Below, one piece after another: positions 46,223-54,705 of a stretch of DNA of 64,000 bases. The stretch lies in assembly GCF_002355635.1 (NCBI RefSeq), contig NZ_AP017558.1, forward strand, positions 1,426,001 through 1,490,000, in the 5' to 3' direction. Each line of letters begins with the position of its first letter. Position 1 is the first letter of the stretch. This DNA comes from Halopenitus persicus (GTDB lineage Archaea; Halobacteriota; Halobacteria; Halobacteriales; Haloferacaceae). Made by a program: the position numbers and the translations under genes. Below the pieces are notes generated by a model. That model had not been told where the DNA came from, made no database searches, and was given only the letters and a program-made list of their open reading frames with translations.

Positions 46223-46914
46223 GCGTCGCCACCTCCGCTCGGTCCGGCCGAGTCGACCGATTCGAATCGGCAGTTCGAGCTGGTTCCGAGCCCCATCCCG
46301 GAGGGTGACGTCTCGTAGGGCTGCGGGACGCGCAGCGCGGTCACGAGCAGGTGGCGGTCGTCCACCTCGCAGGCCGCGTCCGCCGGCCGAAGCCGACGAC
46401 AGCGGCTGGCGTGAAACGCGTCGTCCTCGAGCTCGACGTACTCGGTCGAGAGCGCGTCACAGGCCGGGATCGGTTCCTGGATCAGAACGGCCGACTCGGA
46501 CTCGAAGTCGGTCGCGGCCAGGAAGGACCGGAGGTCGTCGACGCCTTCGGGTTCACGGTCGAACCGCAGTCGGTCGAGGTGGGCATCCTCGAGGATGAAC
46601 CACATCCGGTTCCGGAGCCCCCGGTTCTCGAGATCCGGCGTCGGGGTGGCGGTGGAGGCACCCGGGTCGGTCGTCTCCACACCGCCGTCCGGATCCGCCG
46701 GATCGAACCCGAACGGGATGATCGGATCGAGCGACGTGTCGCGAAGCGTCTCGACCGCGAAGTCGGTCGTGGCCGATTCGGGCGGATACGAGGGGTCGTC
46801 GTTGACGGTCCGGCTCGTGGAGGTGCTCCCGTCGAGACACCCGGCCGCGGCGCTCGCCAGGAGGGCGGCGCCCGCGGCGAGGAGGGATCGCCGGGACCGG
46901 TGGAGGGCGGGCAT
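46219..46914 (-). CDS. Haloarchaeal Tat lipoprotein of unknown function, first in a two-gene operon
   Basis: 231 residues from ATG 46914 (MPALHRSRRSLLAAGAALLA); the upstream M at 46941 is less likely. It has a twin-arginine signal with the lipobox AAGC (Cys near 26). The mature part has scattered Cys (IPACDALS, ASRCRRLRPADAACEV, SSNCRF). The AHLDRLRFDREPEGVDD region and the pattern RMWFILEDAHLD are visible but match no family I recognise. It leads an operon with the 456-residue lipoprotein by a four-base overlap. Function is unknown. Confidence 0.7.
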   Translation of the reverse strand: MPALHRSRRSLLAAGAALLASAAAGCLDGSTSTSRTVNDDPSYPPESATTDFAVETLRDTSLDPIIPFGFDPADPDGGVETTDPGASTATPTPDLENRGLRNRMWFILEDAHLDRLRFDREPEGVDDLRSFLAATDFESESAVLIQEPIPACDALSTEYVELEDDAFHASRCRRLRPADAACEVDDRHLLVTALRVPQPYETSPSGMGLGTSSNCRFESVDSAGPSGGGDA

Positions 46915-47005
46915 ACAACCGGCTGGTCGGTGCCACACCAAATAGGTTGGGAACCGGCCCGACTCGCGACGACCACTTTTAGTCGATGGCGCCGACAGGG
47001 GCGGT

Positions 47006-49213
47006 ATGAGCGACGAGCGGGATCGAAACGACGACGAAGCCCCGTCGCAGTCCGCGGATCCGGCCGAGAAGCCGTCCCGATACGCGGACCCGGACGAGAA
47101 CCCTTACGTACGGGACCCGCCGACCGAGTTCGCGGACGTCGCCGGACTCGATGCGTCGACGGCCCGGGAGCAGGCCGATCGCCTCCGTGCGGCGATCCGC
47201 GAACACGATTACCGATACTACGTCGAGGCGGACCCGATCGTCTCGGACGCGACCTACGACGCGCTCTTCGACCGGCTCCTGGCCCTCGAGGAGGCGTTCG
47301 ACCTCCGGACCGCGGACTCCCCGACCCAGCGCGTCGGCGGGGAGCCGGTCGACCACCTCGAGGCAGTCGAGCACGCCGCGCCGATGCTCTCCATCGACCA
47401 GACGACCGACTCCGACGACGTTCGGGAGTTCGACGAGCGCGTGCGGCGGGAGCTCGCGGAGGCGGGGTTCGATGACGTCGACGCCGATGCCGATGCCGGG
47501 GGCCTCGAGTACGTCTGCGAGCCCAAGTTCGACGGTCTCTCTGTCGAGATCGTCTACGAGGACGGCGAATACGTTCGCGCGGCGACCCGGGGTGACGGGA
47601 CGACCGGCGACGACGTGACCGAGCAGGTGGCGACGATCCGTGCGGTCCCGGGCCGGCTCCGCGGAGCGCCTGCCGACGTTCCGTCGACGCTCGCCGTCCG
47701 CGGGGAGGTCTACATTCCGCGTGACGCCTTTCAGGAGCTGAACCGCGAGCGCCAGGAGCGCGGCGAGGAGCCGTTCGCGAACCCCCGGAACGCCGCGGCC
47801 GGAACGCTGCGACAGCTCGACCCCTCGGTCGTCGCCGACCGGCCGCTCAGCGTCTTCTTCTTCGACGTCCTCGAGTGGACCGACCCCGGGATCGAACGGC
47901 CGACGACCCACTGGGCGGAACTCGACGCGCTCGAGGGCTTCGGGCTGCGCCGGAACGACCGAGCCGAGATCGTGACCGACGTCGAGGACGCGATCGACTA
48001 CCGCGACCGGACCGCCGCGGTCCGCGACGATCTCGAGTACGAGATCGACGGGATCGTGATCAAGGTGAACGATCTGGTGGCGTGTGAATCGCTCGGGACC
48101 ACGTCCCGCTCGTACCGCTGGGCGTTCGCCTACAAGTTCCCGCCGCGGACCGAGACGACGACGATCGAGGAGATCGTCGTTCAGGTCGGGCGGACGGGGC
48201 GGTTGACGCCGGTCGCCCTCCTCGACCCGGTCGACGTCGGCGGCGTCACGGTCTCGCGGGCGACGCTGCACAACCCCGCCGAGATCGAGACGCTGAACGT
48301 GAACGTGGGGGATCACGTCCGGGTGTATCGCGCCGGCGACGTCATCCCGTACGTCCCGGCGGTCGTCGAGAAGCGGTCCGACGGCCCCTACGAGTTCCCG
48401 AAGACCTGCCCGGTCTGTGACTCGCCGGTCGAACGCGACGGCCCGCTGGCGTACTGCACCGGTGGACTCGGCTGTCCGGCCCAGCTCGAGCGCGCGATCG
48501 AACACTGGGCGCGACGCGACGCGCTCGACATCGAAGGGGTGGGTCCCGAAACGGTCGAGCAGCTCCGGGCGGCGGGACTGGTCGAGTCGTTGCCGGATCT
48601 CTACCGACTCGATCGTGAGGAGCTCGCGGCGCTGGAGGGTTTCGGCGAGACGAGCGCCGAAAACCTCCTCGCGGAGCTGGACGCGAGCAAAAACCCGCCG
48701 CTGCCGGAGTTCCTTGCCGCCCTCGGGATCCCGGACGTGGGCGCTGCGACCGCCCGGAACCTCGCCGAGCGGTTCGGCACGCTCGATGCGCTCCTGGAGG
48801 CGTCCGAGGATGACCTCCAGGCCGTCGCGGACGTCGGCGAAACCGTCGCCGGCGAGATCCGGGAGTTCCTCGACGGAGAGCGAAACCGCGAGACGATCGC
48901 CGAGCTCCGCGAGCTGGGCGTGGATCCCGAACCGTACGAAAGCGAGGCCGGCGACGCGGAGCTCGACGGACTCACGTTCGTGTTCACGGGCGCGCTGTCG
49001 GTCCCGCGAAGCGAGGCGCGGACGGTCATCGAGCGCCACGGCGGTACCGCGACCGGGAGCGTCTCCGGCAACACGGACTACCTCGTGGTCGGGGACGACC
49101 CCGGCCGGAGCAAACGGCGGGACGCCGAGGACCACGGCGTCGAAACGATCGACGAGGCGGGTCTTGCGGACCTCCTGGCCGACCACGGGATCGAGTGGCC
49201 CCCGGGATCGTGA
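47006..49213 (+). CDS. ligA: NAD-dependent DNA ligase
   Basis: 735 residues, the bacterial-type LigA that haloarchaea acquired. The N-terminal extension is acidic (to about residue 45). Domain Ia with the NMN-binding YYVEADPIVSDATYDALF is near 70; the AMP-accepting lysine is in CEPKFDGLSVEIVYEDG near 174; RGDGTTGDDVTEQ, ANPRNAAAGTLRQLD, EIDGIVIKVND and WAFAYKFPP are further motifs. The zinc finger has CPVCDSPVERDG and CTGGLGCPAQLERAIEHW. The HhH region and a C-terminal BRCT domain (LDGLTFVFTGALSVPRSEA) complete it. CTTTTAG is about 27 bases before the ATG. A 29-base tandem repeat starts on the stop codon. Confidence 0.96.
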   Translation: MSDERDRNDDEAPSQSADPAEKPSRYADPDENPYVRDPPTEFADVAGLDASTAREQADRLRAAIREHDYRYYVEADPIVSDATYDALFDRLLALEEAFDLRTADSPTQRVGGEPVDHLEAVEHAAPMLSIDQTTDSDDVREFDERVRRELAEAGFDDVDADADAGGLEYVCEPKFDGLSVEIVYEDGEYVRAATRGDGTTGDDVTEQVATIRAVPGRLRGAPADVPSTLAVRGEVYIPRDAFQELNRERQERGEEPFANPRNAAAGTLRQLDPSVVADRPLSVFFFDVLEWTDPGIERPTTHWAELDALEGFGLRRNDRAEIVTDVEDAIDYRDRTAAVRDDLEYEIDGIVIKVNDLVACESLGTTSRSYRWAFAYKFPPRTETTTIEEIVVQVGRTGRLTPVALLDPVDVGGVTVSRATLHNPAEIETLNVNVGDHVRVYRAGDVIPYVPAVVEKRSDGPYEFPKTCPVCDSPVERDGPLAYCTGGLGCPAQLERAIEHWARRDALDIEGVGPETVEQLRAAGLVESLPDLYRLDREELAALEGFGETSAENLLAELDASKNPPLPEFLAALGIPDVGAATARNLAERFGTLDALLEASEDDLQAVADVGETVAGEIREFLDGERNRETIAELRELGVDPEPYESEAGDAELDGLTFVFTGALSVPRSEARTVIERHGGTATGSVSGNTDYLVVGDDPGRSKRRDAEDHGVETIDEAGLADLLADHGIEWPPGS

Positions 49214-49285
49214 GCGCAGCGAACACCCTCCCCGTCTCGCGAGCGCAGCGAACACCCTCCCCGTCTCGCGAGCGCAGCGAACACC
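49212..49285 (+). repeat. 29-bp tandem repeat across the ligA stop codon
   Basis: A unit beginning GAGCGCAGCGAACACCCTCC and ending CCGTCTCGC is present at 49212-49240 and 49241-49269, with a third partial copy to about 49285. The first copy starts inside the ligA stop region, and the third ends 37 bases before the ABC ATPase gene. The final CTTTATCC of that gene's promoter follows. Confidence 0.85.
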
Positions 49286-49321
49286 CACAACCCTTTATCC
49301 GAACGGGCGGAACCGGGGCGT

Positions 49322-50236
49322 ATGACAGCCATCGAGCTCTCCGGGGTGACGAAACGGTTCGGGGAGTTGACAGCGGTCGACGACCTCGACCTCGCGGTGG
49401 AGGAGGGCGACGTGTTCGGCTTCCTCGGCCCGAACGGGGCGGGCAAGTCGACGACGATCAACGTCCTGTTGGATTTCGTCCGGCCGACGTCGGGGTCGGT
49501 CCGCGTTCTGGGCCACGACGCCCAGCGGGACGGCGTCGCGGTGCGGGAGCGGACCGGAGTGCTCCCGGAGGGGTTCGACGTCTACGACCGGCTGACCGGA
49601 CGGCAGCATATCGAGTTCGCGGTCGAGTCGAAGGACGTGGACGACGACCCGGACGCGATCCTCGATCGGGTGGGGATCGCCGGAGACGGCGGCCGAAAGG
49701 CCGGCGGCTACTCGAAGGGGATGCGCCAGCGGCTGGCGCTCGGGATGGCGCTCGTGGGCGATCCGGACCTGCTGATCCTCGACGAGCCGTCGTCGGGGCT
49801 CGACCCAGCCGGCGCGAAGGAGATGCGTGAGATCGTCCGCGAGGAGGCCGCGGACGGGACGACCGTCTTCTTCTCCTCGCACGTGCTCGGACAGGTCGAG
49901 GCCGTCTGTGACCGCGTCGGGATCCTCCGCGACGGCCGACTCGTGGCCGAGGACTCGATCGACGGCCTGCGGGAGGCCGTCGGCGGCGACGAGACGCTCA
50001 TCGTCACCGTCGACGCGGCCACGACCGAGGACCTCGAGGGCGTTCGCGCGATCGACGGCGTCGCCAGCGCCGAGACGGACGGCGGGACCGTCCGCGTGAG
50101 CTGTGACAGCGGCGTGAAGACGGACGTGATCGGCGCTCTCGAGGGGGCCGGGGTGACGGTGCAGGACTTCACGACCCAGGAGGCCTCGCTGGAGGACCTG
50201 TTCATCGCCTACACCGAGGGGGAGGTGGCCGAATGA
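49322..50236 (+). CDS. ABC transporter ATP-binding protein
   Basis: 304 residues with one ATPase domain. Walker A GPNGAGKST is near 39-47, the Q-loop is in TGVLPEGFDVYDRLTG, the signature is YSKGMRQRLALG, and Walker B is LLILDEPSSGLDPAG with the switch His in FFSSHVLGQVE. It has the C-terminal 80 residues of drug-exporter-type ATPases. It pairs with the next gene by a four-base overlap, the ATPase/permease pattern of an ABC-2 exporter. CTTTATCC is about 27 bases before the ATG. The transported substrate is not evident. Confidence 0.9.
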   Translation: MTAIELSGVTKRFGELTAVDDLDLAVEEGDVFGFLGPNGAGKSTTINVLLDFVRPTSGSVRVLGHDAQRDGVAVRERTGVLPEGFDVYDRLTGRQHIEFAVESKDVDDDPDAILDRVGIAGDGGRKAGGYSKGMRQRLALGMALVGDPDLLILDEPSSGLDPAGAKEMREIVREEAADGTTVFFSSHVLGQVEAVCDRVGILRDGRLVAEDSIDGLREAVGGDETLIVTVDAATTEDLEGVRAIDGVASAETDGGTVRVSCDSGVKTDVIGALEGAGVTVQDFTTQEASLEDLFIAYTEGEVAE

Positions 50237-51129
50237 GCTACCGCGCGGTCGCCCGCAAGGACTTCCGGGACGCGGTCAGATCCCGGTGGATCTGGGTGCT
50301 CTCGGCGCTGTTCATCGTGGTGTTCGCCGGGCCGGCTCTGCTGCGGTTCACGCTCGGGATCGGACTCGGCGACACCAACGAGGCGACCGGGATCACGGTG
50401 CTTTTCATCCAGTTCATGAAGGAGGGGACCGCGATACTCGTGCCGATCATCGCGATCGTCGTCGGCTACGCGTCGATCACGCGCGAGCGCGAGAGCGGCA
50501 CGTTGAAGCTCCTGTTGTCGCTGCCGCACTCCCGTGGAGACGTCGTGCTCGGGAAGGTGCTCGGCCGGTCGGCGGTCGTCGCGCTGCCGATCGCGATCGG
50601 CTTCCTCGTGGCCGGAATCGTCCTGATCCCGGCCACGAGCGGGGGGGCCGTGAGCCGGTTCGTCGCGTTCGCCCTGTTGACGGTCGTGCTCGGCGTCGTC
50701 TTCGTCGGACTGGCGGTGGGGATCTCGGCGGCCTCCGAGACCGACCGGCAGGCGATGGTCGGATCGGTCGGGCTGTTCCTGCTCACCAGCCTCTTTTGGG
50801 GGACCGCATCGGGCCGGATCGCCTCGGCGCTCAACGAGTACGCCGGCGTGAGCGTCCAACAGCAGTACCTGGTCGAGCTCGGGCTCAAGGTCGTCAACCC
50901 GGTGGCGGCCTACAAGACGCTGGTCGACTCGCTGGTCTACGCGAGCCAGATGGAGGCCCGCCAGCAGCTGTTCGGGTTCTTCCTCTTTTTCGACCCGGCG
51001 GCGGCCGAGGCGCTCGGCGACGAGTTGCCCGTCGTCTTCACCGACCCGGTGATCGCCGCGCTGCTCGCGTCGTGGTTCGTCGTGCCGGTGTACATCGGAA
51101 TGACGGTCTTCGAGCGCGTGGACCTGTAG
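50233..51129 (+). CDS. ABC-2 type transporter permease (NosY/CcmB-like)
   Basis: 298 residues with about six membrane helices. MSYRAVARKDFRDAVRSRWIWVLSALF is the typical N-terminal start of ABC-2 permeases (NatB/NosY group). The conserved SITRERESGTLKLLLSLPHSR follows helix 2, and GKVLGRSAVVALP precedes helix 3. It starts on the last bases of the ATPase gene (ATGA), so the two are translationally coupled and form one exporter. The substrate is unknown. A 19-base duplication follows the stop codon. Confidence 0.88.
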   Translation: MSYRAVARKDFRDAVRSRWIWVLSALFIVVFAGPALLRFTLGIGLGDTNEATGITVLFIQFMKEGTAILVPIIAIVVGYASITRERESGTLKLLLSLPHSRGDVVLGKVLGRSAVVALPIAIGFLVAGIVLIPATSGGAVSRFVAFALLTVVLGVVFVGLAVGISAASETDRQAMVGSVGLFLLTSLFWGTASGRIASALNEYAGVSVQQQYLVELGLKVVNPVAAYKTLVDSLVYASQMEARQQLFGFFLFFDPAAAEALGDELPVVFTDPVIAALLASWFVVPVYIGMTVFERVDL

Positions 51130-51141
51130 CGGACGGCGTCA

Positions 51142-51179
51142 GGCCCCACCGCCAGCGGACGGCCCCACCGCCAGCGGAC
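51142..51179 (+). repeat. 19-bp tandem duplication after the ABC permease
   Basis: GGCCCCACCGCCAGCGGAC is present twice head to tail, with flanking partial copies (AGCGGACGGCG before and after). It lies in the 135-base gap before the next gene. It is another of the short duplications close to stop codons in this window. Confidence 0.8.
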
Positions 51180-51264
51180 GGCGCCAGCACCGCACCGACC
51201 GCGTCGTGGGTGACGGTCGGACCGGCACGAAAGCCCTATTTCGGACGGCCCCCATCAGTCGACA

Positions 51265-51867
51265 GTGCCGACGTTCCGCTACCCGTGTCCCGGCTGTCAC
51301 ACGACGAACAGCCTCCACGAGGTCGACTGCGAGTTCGAGGGTGTCGACTGGCCGCGGATCGAGCGGGCCTACACCGACCTGTTGGCGGTGCTTACCCGGG
51401 AGCCGGAGGGGATCACGGAGCCGGAGCTTCGCGCCGCGGTCCCCGACGACTGGTCGGGCATCCACGCGGCCGCGCTCGGGCTGTTGGAGCGCGAACAGCG
51501 GGTCGTCCGCGATGACGGCGAGGAGGGGCCGCTCCGGCTGTTGACCGCCGCGGAGTTCAAGGAGCGCGTCTCGGAGCCGACGCGGGAGCCGATGCGGACG
51601 ATCTACGTGCGTGGGTCGGTGCCGGGCTGTCACGACAACGCGGTCTTCGCGATGATCGCGTGGTACGAGATGGTCGGGCTCTCCTGGAGCGAAACGAAGG
51701 AACACGTGATCGACTGGCTGGAGACCTCCGGCGCGTGGGACCGAGGTGGTTTCGAGGAGTCCTCGCCCGCGGAGCTCGTCGAGAGCAAGCGCCACGTCTA
51801 CGACGCCGGCTACGGCTGGAAGGAGAAGGCGCAGGCCGCCAAACGCGTGATCGAGCGGCACGGGTGA
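51265..51867 (+). CDS. Conserved haloarchaeal protein with CPGC motif, function unknown
   Basis: 200 residues from the GTG at 51265; CTATTTCG about 27 bases upstream supports a leaderless start. The N-terminus reads PCPGCHTTNSLHEVDCEF, with one CxxC and a further Cys, a possible small zinc site. Residues 30-90 (IERAYTDLLAVL, ELRAAVPDDWSGIHAAALGLL) look like a winged-helix fold. The C-terminal part has GSVPGCHDNAVFAMIAWYEMVG and YDAGYGWKEKAQAAKRVI. I cannot assign a family function. It lies between the exporter and the histidine kinase with no overlap, so the context gives little. Confidence 0.6.
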   Translation: MPTFRYPCPGCHTTNSLHEVDCEFEGVDWPRIERAYTDLLAVLTREPEGITEPELRAAVPDDWSGIHAAALGLLEREQRVVRDDGEEGPLRLLTAAEFKERVSEPTREPMRTIYVRGSVPGCHDNAVFAMIAWYEMVGLSWSETKEHVIDWLETSGAWDRGGFEESSPAELVESKRHVYDAGYGWKEKAQAAKRVIERHG

Positions 51868-51952
51868 AGCGCGAGGGGAGGGGCCAGCGGCGAGGACCGG
51901 GACGGGACCACGACCGCGACAGCTTTAGCACGCCGCCGGTCCTCCCGCGGGT

Positions 51953-53749
51953 ATGGTCGGGGTTGCGACGCTGCCGTGGCCGGCGATCGGGTCGGTAGCC
52001 GCCGGAATCGGCAGCCTCGCGCTGATCCGATACGTGCTCGACCATCGCGGAACGCCCGGTGCGAACTGGTTCATCGCGGTGCTGCTCGCCCAGGCGGTCT
52101 GGTGTCTCGGCTACGGGGCCGGCCTGTTCGTCTTCGATCCCCGATCGCGACTGGCGTTCGAGGCGGTCGTCTGGCTCGGGATCGTCTGGACCGGGCTCAC
52201 GTTTCTGGCGTTCGCGCTCGAGTACACCGGCCGCGGGGACGTCGTTCGCGGGACGGGCTACGGCGCGTTCGCCGCCTTCGGGGTCGTGACAACGGTGCTG
52301 ACCGTGACGAACCCGCTTCACGGCGCGATGTGGTCCGGGTTCGGTCTCGACCCGGTCCTCGGCGTCGCGACGGTCACGTACGCGATCGGCGCGTGGGGCT
52401 ATCTGACGCTCGGCGTCGCGACGCTGTCGGTCGTGGGCGCCGTAGTCCTGCTCGTCGACACGCTGCTGAGCTACGGGCCGCTGTATCGGCGGGAGGCCGC
52501 CGCCGTCGCGCTGAGTTCGATCCCGCCGGGGATCGCCCTGTTGGCGTGGGCGTTCGGTGTCGGTCCGGTGCCCCAGCTCAACCTGGCACCCGTGATGTTC
52601 CTTCCGCACGTCGCGCTCGACGCGTACGCGTTCGGGCGGGCCGACCTCTTCGAGCGGAATCCGACGACGATCCGGACGGCCGAGCGGACCGCGATCGACG
52701 ACCTGGCCGACCCGATCGCGATCGTCGACCTGGACGAGCGGGTCGTCCGACTGAACGCCGCCGCCGCCGCGACCTTCGGGGGTGCCGACGGGTCGCCGCT
52801 GGACCGGCAGTTGACGGCGGTCGTGGGCGCCGACGTCGACCTCACAAGCGCTGCTGAAGGCGGGACGATCGAGCACCGGGTCGGCGGCCGGGACCGGACG
52901 TTCGCGGTGTCGGTGTCTCGACTTCGTGACCCGGCGGAAACGCACGTGGGATACACCGTGGTGTTCACCGACGTCACCGAGCAGGAGCGGCGGCGCCAGC
53001 AGCTCGAGGTGCTCAACCGGATCCTGCGCCACAACCTCCGGAACGACGCCGGGGTGGTCCACGGGTACGCGGAGCTGCTCGTCGGCCGCGTGGACGCGGA
53101 CGACCGCCGGATGGCCGACGCGATCGAGCGGCGCGCCGGCGCCCTCGCGGCGCTGGGCGAGAAGGCCCGCACCGTCGAGACGCTGATCGACGGCGAGCCG
53201 TCACGCCGGCTCTCGGTCGACGGTCTGGTTCGGTCGGCCGTCGCGGACGTTCGGGACCGGGACCGACTCGACACGGCGGAACTCGACACGGCGGACGTGG
53301 GCGTCTCGGTGACGGTGAACGGCCCGGCGAACGATGGGGGTGACGGGACCGCGAACGGCGAAGCGGACGTCAGGATCGAGGGGGAGTTCCGGGAGGCGGC
53401 CCTGACGGCGGCGGTGACGAACCTCGTGGAGAACGCGATCCGCCATCACGACGGGAACGGAAGCGAGCGTCCGGACGGCAGTCCGTGGGTCCGCGTGACC
53501 GTCGCTCTCGACGGTGACGACGTCGTGGTGACCGTCGCGGACGACGGGCCGGGGATCCCCGACCACGAGCTCGAGACGATCGCGGCCGGGGAGGAGACGG
53601 CGCTCGAACACGGGTCGGGGCTGGGGTTGTGGATCGTCCACTGGGCCAGCGACGCCCTCGGCGGGACGGTCACTTATACGGACCGATCGCCGCGGGGGAC
53701 GCGCGCCGAGCTCCGTCTGCCGGGCGGGAAGGACGATCCGAGGCGGTAA
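51953..53749 (+). CDS. Membrane sensor histidine kinase with PAS domain
   Basis: 598 residues. The first 210 residues hold about seven membrane helices (sensor domain of the haloarchaeal histidine-kinase 7TM type: TLPWPAIGSVAAGIGSLALI and following). A PAS domain is at about 240-345 (LADPIAIVDLDERVVRLNAAAAATFGG). The H-box is LRHNLRNDAGVVHGYAELL, with the phospho-accepting His near 364. The ATPase has N-box NLVENAIRHHDG, G1 DDGPGIPDHE and G2 GSGLGLWIVHWASDALGG. It should autophosphorylate and pass phosphate to a response regulator not found in this window. CTTTAG is about 27 bases before the ATG. Confidence 0.88.
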   Translation: MVGVATLPWPAIGSVAAGIGSLALIRYVLDHRGTPGANWFIAVLLAQAVWCLGYGAGLFVFDPRSRLAFEAVVWLGIVWTGLTFLAFALEYTGRGDVVRGTGYGAFAAFGVVTTVLTVTNPLHGAMWSGFGLDPVLGVATVTYAIGAWGYLTLGVATLSVVGAVVLLVDTLLSYGPLYRREAAAVALSSIPPGIALLAWAFGVGPVPQLNLAPVMFLPHVALDAYAFGRADLFERNPTTIRTAERTAIDDLADPIAIVDLDERVVRLNAAAAATFGGADGSPLDRQLTAVVGADVDLTSAAEGGTIEHRVGGRDRTFAVSVSRLRDPAETHVGYTVVFTDVTEQERRRQQLEVLNRILRHNLRNDAGVVHGYAELLVGRVDADDRRMADAIERRAGALAALGEKARTVETLIDGEPSRRLSVDGLVRSAVADVRDRDRLDTAELDTADVGVSVTVNGPANDGGDGTANGEADVRIEGEFREAALTAAVTNLVENAIRHHDGNGSERPDGSPWVRVTVALDGDDVVVTVADDGPGIPDHELETIAAGEETALEHGSGLGLWIVHWASDALGGTVTYTDRSPRGTRAELRLPGGKDDPRR

Positions 53750-53832
53750 GGCCGGCGATCGGCGGGAAAGAAGGCAGGGACGAAGCGGAAGAGAACGAAG
53801 CGATCGAAGTCGTTGGGCGAGCGCGAACCGCG

Positions 53833-54576
53833 TTACTCGCTCTGGATCCGGGGCGCGAGCATGAACGTCACGTTGCCCAGGCCCTCGGCGAAGGAGTAGT
53901 GAAGCTTGACCGGGAACTCCTCGCCGAGCTCGACGACGACCTCGGCGTCCTTGGGAATGGCCTTGTTCATGTCCTTGAGGTAGTCCAGCGAGAACAGCGA
54001 GTCGGCGGGACCGGCCGTGAGGTCGATGAGGTCGTCACGCTCCAGTTTCAGATCGACGTCGTCGGTGTCGCCCTCGGCCTCGATCGAGAAGGCCTCGGCG
54101 GCCTCGTCGACGCGGAGCCGGATGTGGTCCGAGACCATATCCGCGGCGGTGATGCCGCGGTCGATCTGGGCGCCCTCCAGGACGATCTCCGCAGGGAGGT
54201 CGAGCTCGGGGATGTCCGGCTCCTGACGGATCGAGTCCGGATCGATCAGCGCGAGGGTGTAGGAGAGCCCGTCGATCTCGATGTGAAGCTTGCGGGTCTC
54301 CTCGTCGAGCTCGAGGTGGACGAGGTCCCCGGAGTTGGCCATCCCGGCGATGTCCTGCAGACGCGCGAGGTTGACGCCGATGACGCCCCCGTCGGCCTCG
54401 TAGGACTCGAAGGCGGCGGCCTCAAGCGAGAGGTCCACCATCCCGACGTTCGCGGGGTCGACGGCGCGGATTGCGAGCTCCTCCTCGTTCAGGCGGATCT
54501 TGCACTCGTCAACCAACACGCTCACCGAACCGAGCGCGTCCTGGAGCGTCGACGCACTCACGATGGCCTTGAACAT
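53833..54576 (-). CDS. pcn: DNA polymerase sliding clamp (PCNA)
   Basis: 247 residues from ATG 54576 ([19 protein letters not shown]). PCNA trimers encircle DNA and tether polymerase and repair proteins. Typical features are the two repeated folds, the segment [19 protein letters not shown], the interdomain part [20 protein letters not shown] and the C-terminal [23 protein letters not shown]. The protein is strongly acidic. A minus-strand TATA (CTTTTTAGGG side) at about 54601-54610 is 26 bases upstream of the start, which picks this ATG over the one at 54597. Confidence 0.95.
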   Translation of the reverse strand: MFKAIVSASTLQDALGSVSVLVDECKIRLNEEELAIRAVDPANVGMVDLSLEAAAFESYEADGGVIGVNLARLQDIAGMANSGDLVHLELDEETRKLHIEIDGLSYTLALIDPDSIRQEPDIPELDLPAEIVLEGAQIDRGITAADMVSDHIRLRVDEAAEAFSIEAEGDTDDVDLKLERDDLIDLTAGPADSLFSLDYLKDMNKAIPKDAEVVVELGEEFPVKLHYSFAEGLGNVTFMLAPRIQSE

Positions 54577-54705
54577 ATACGGACCGGTACGGCGCAATAC
54601 CCTAAAAAGACCCGCGATCCGATTAGCATCTTCGCGTGCGCGACGCGTGCGTCGACTCGAGAATCGGAACCGCTCCGACCAGTCGTCGGGGCGGAGCCGC
54701 TCCGG

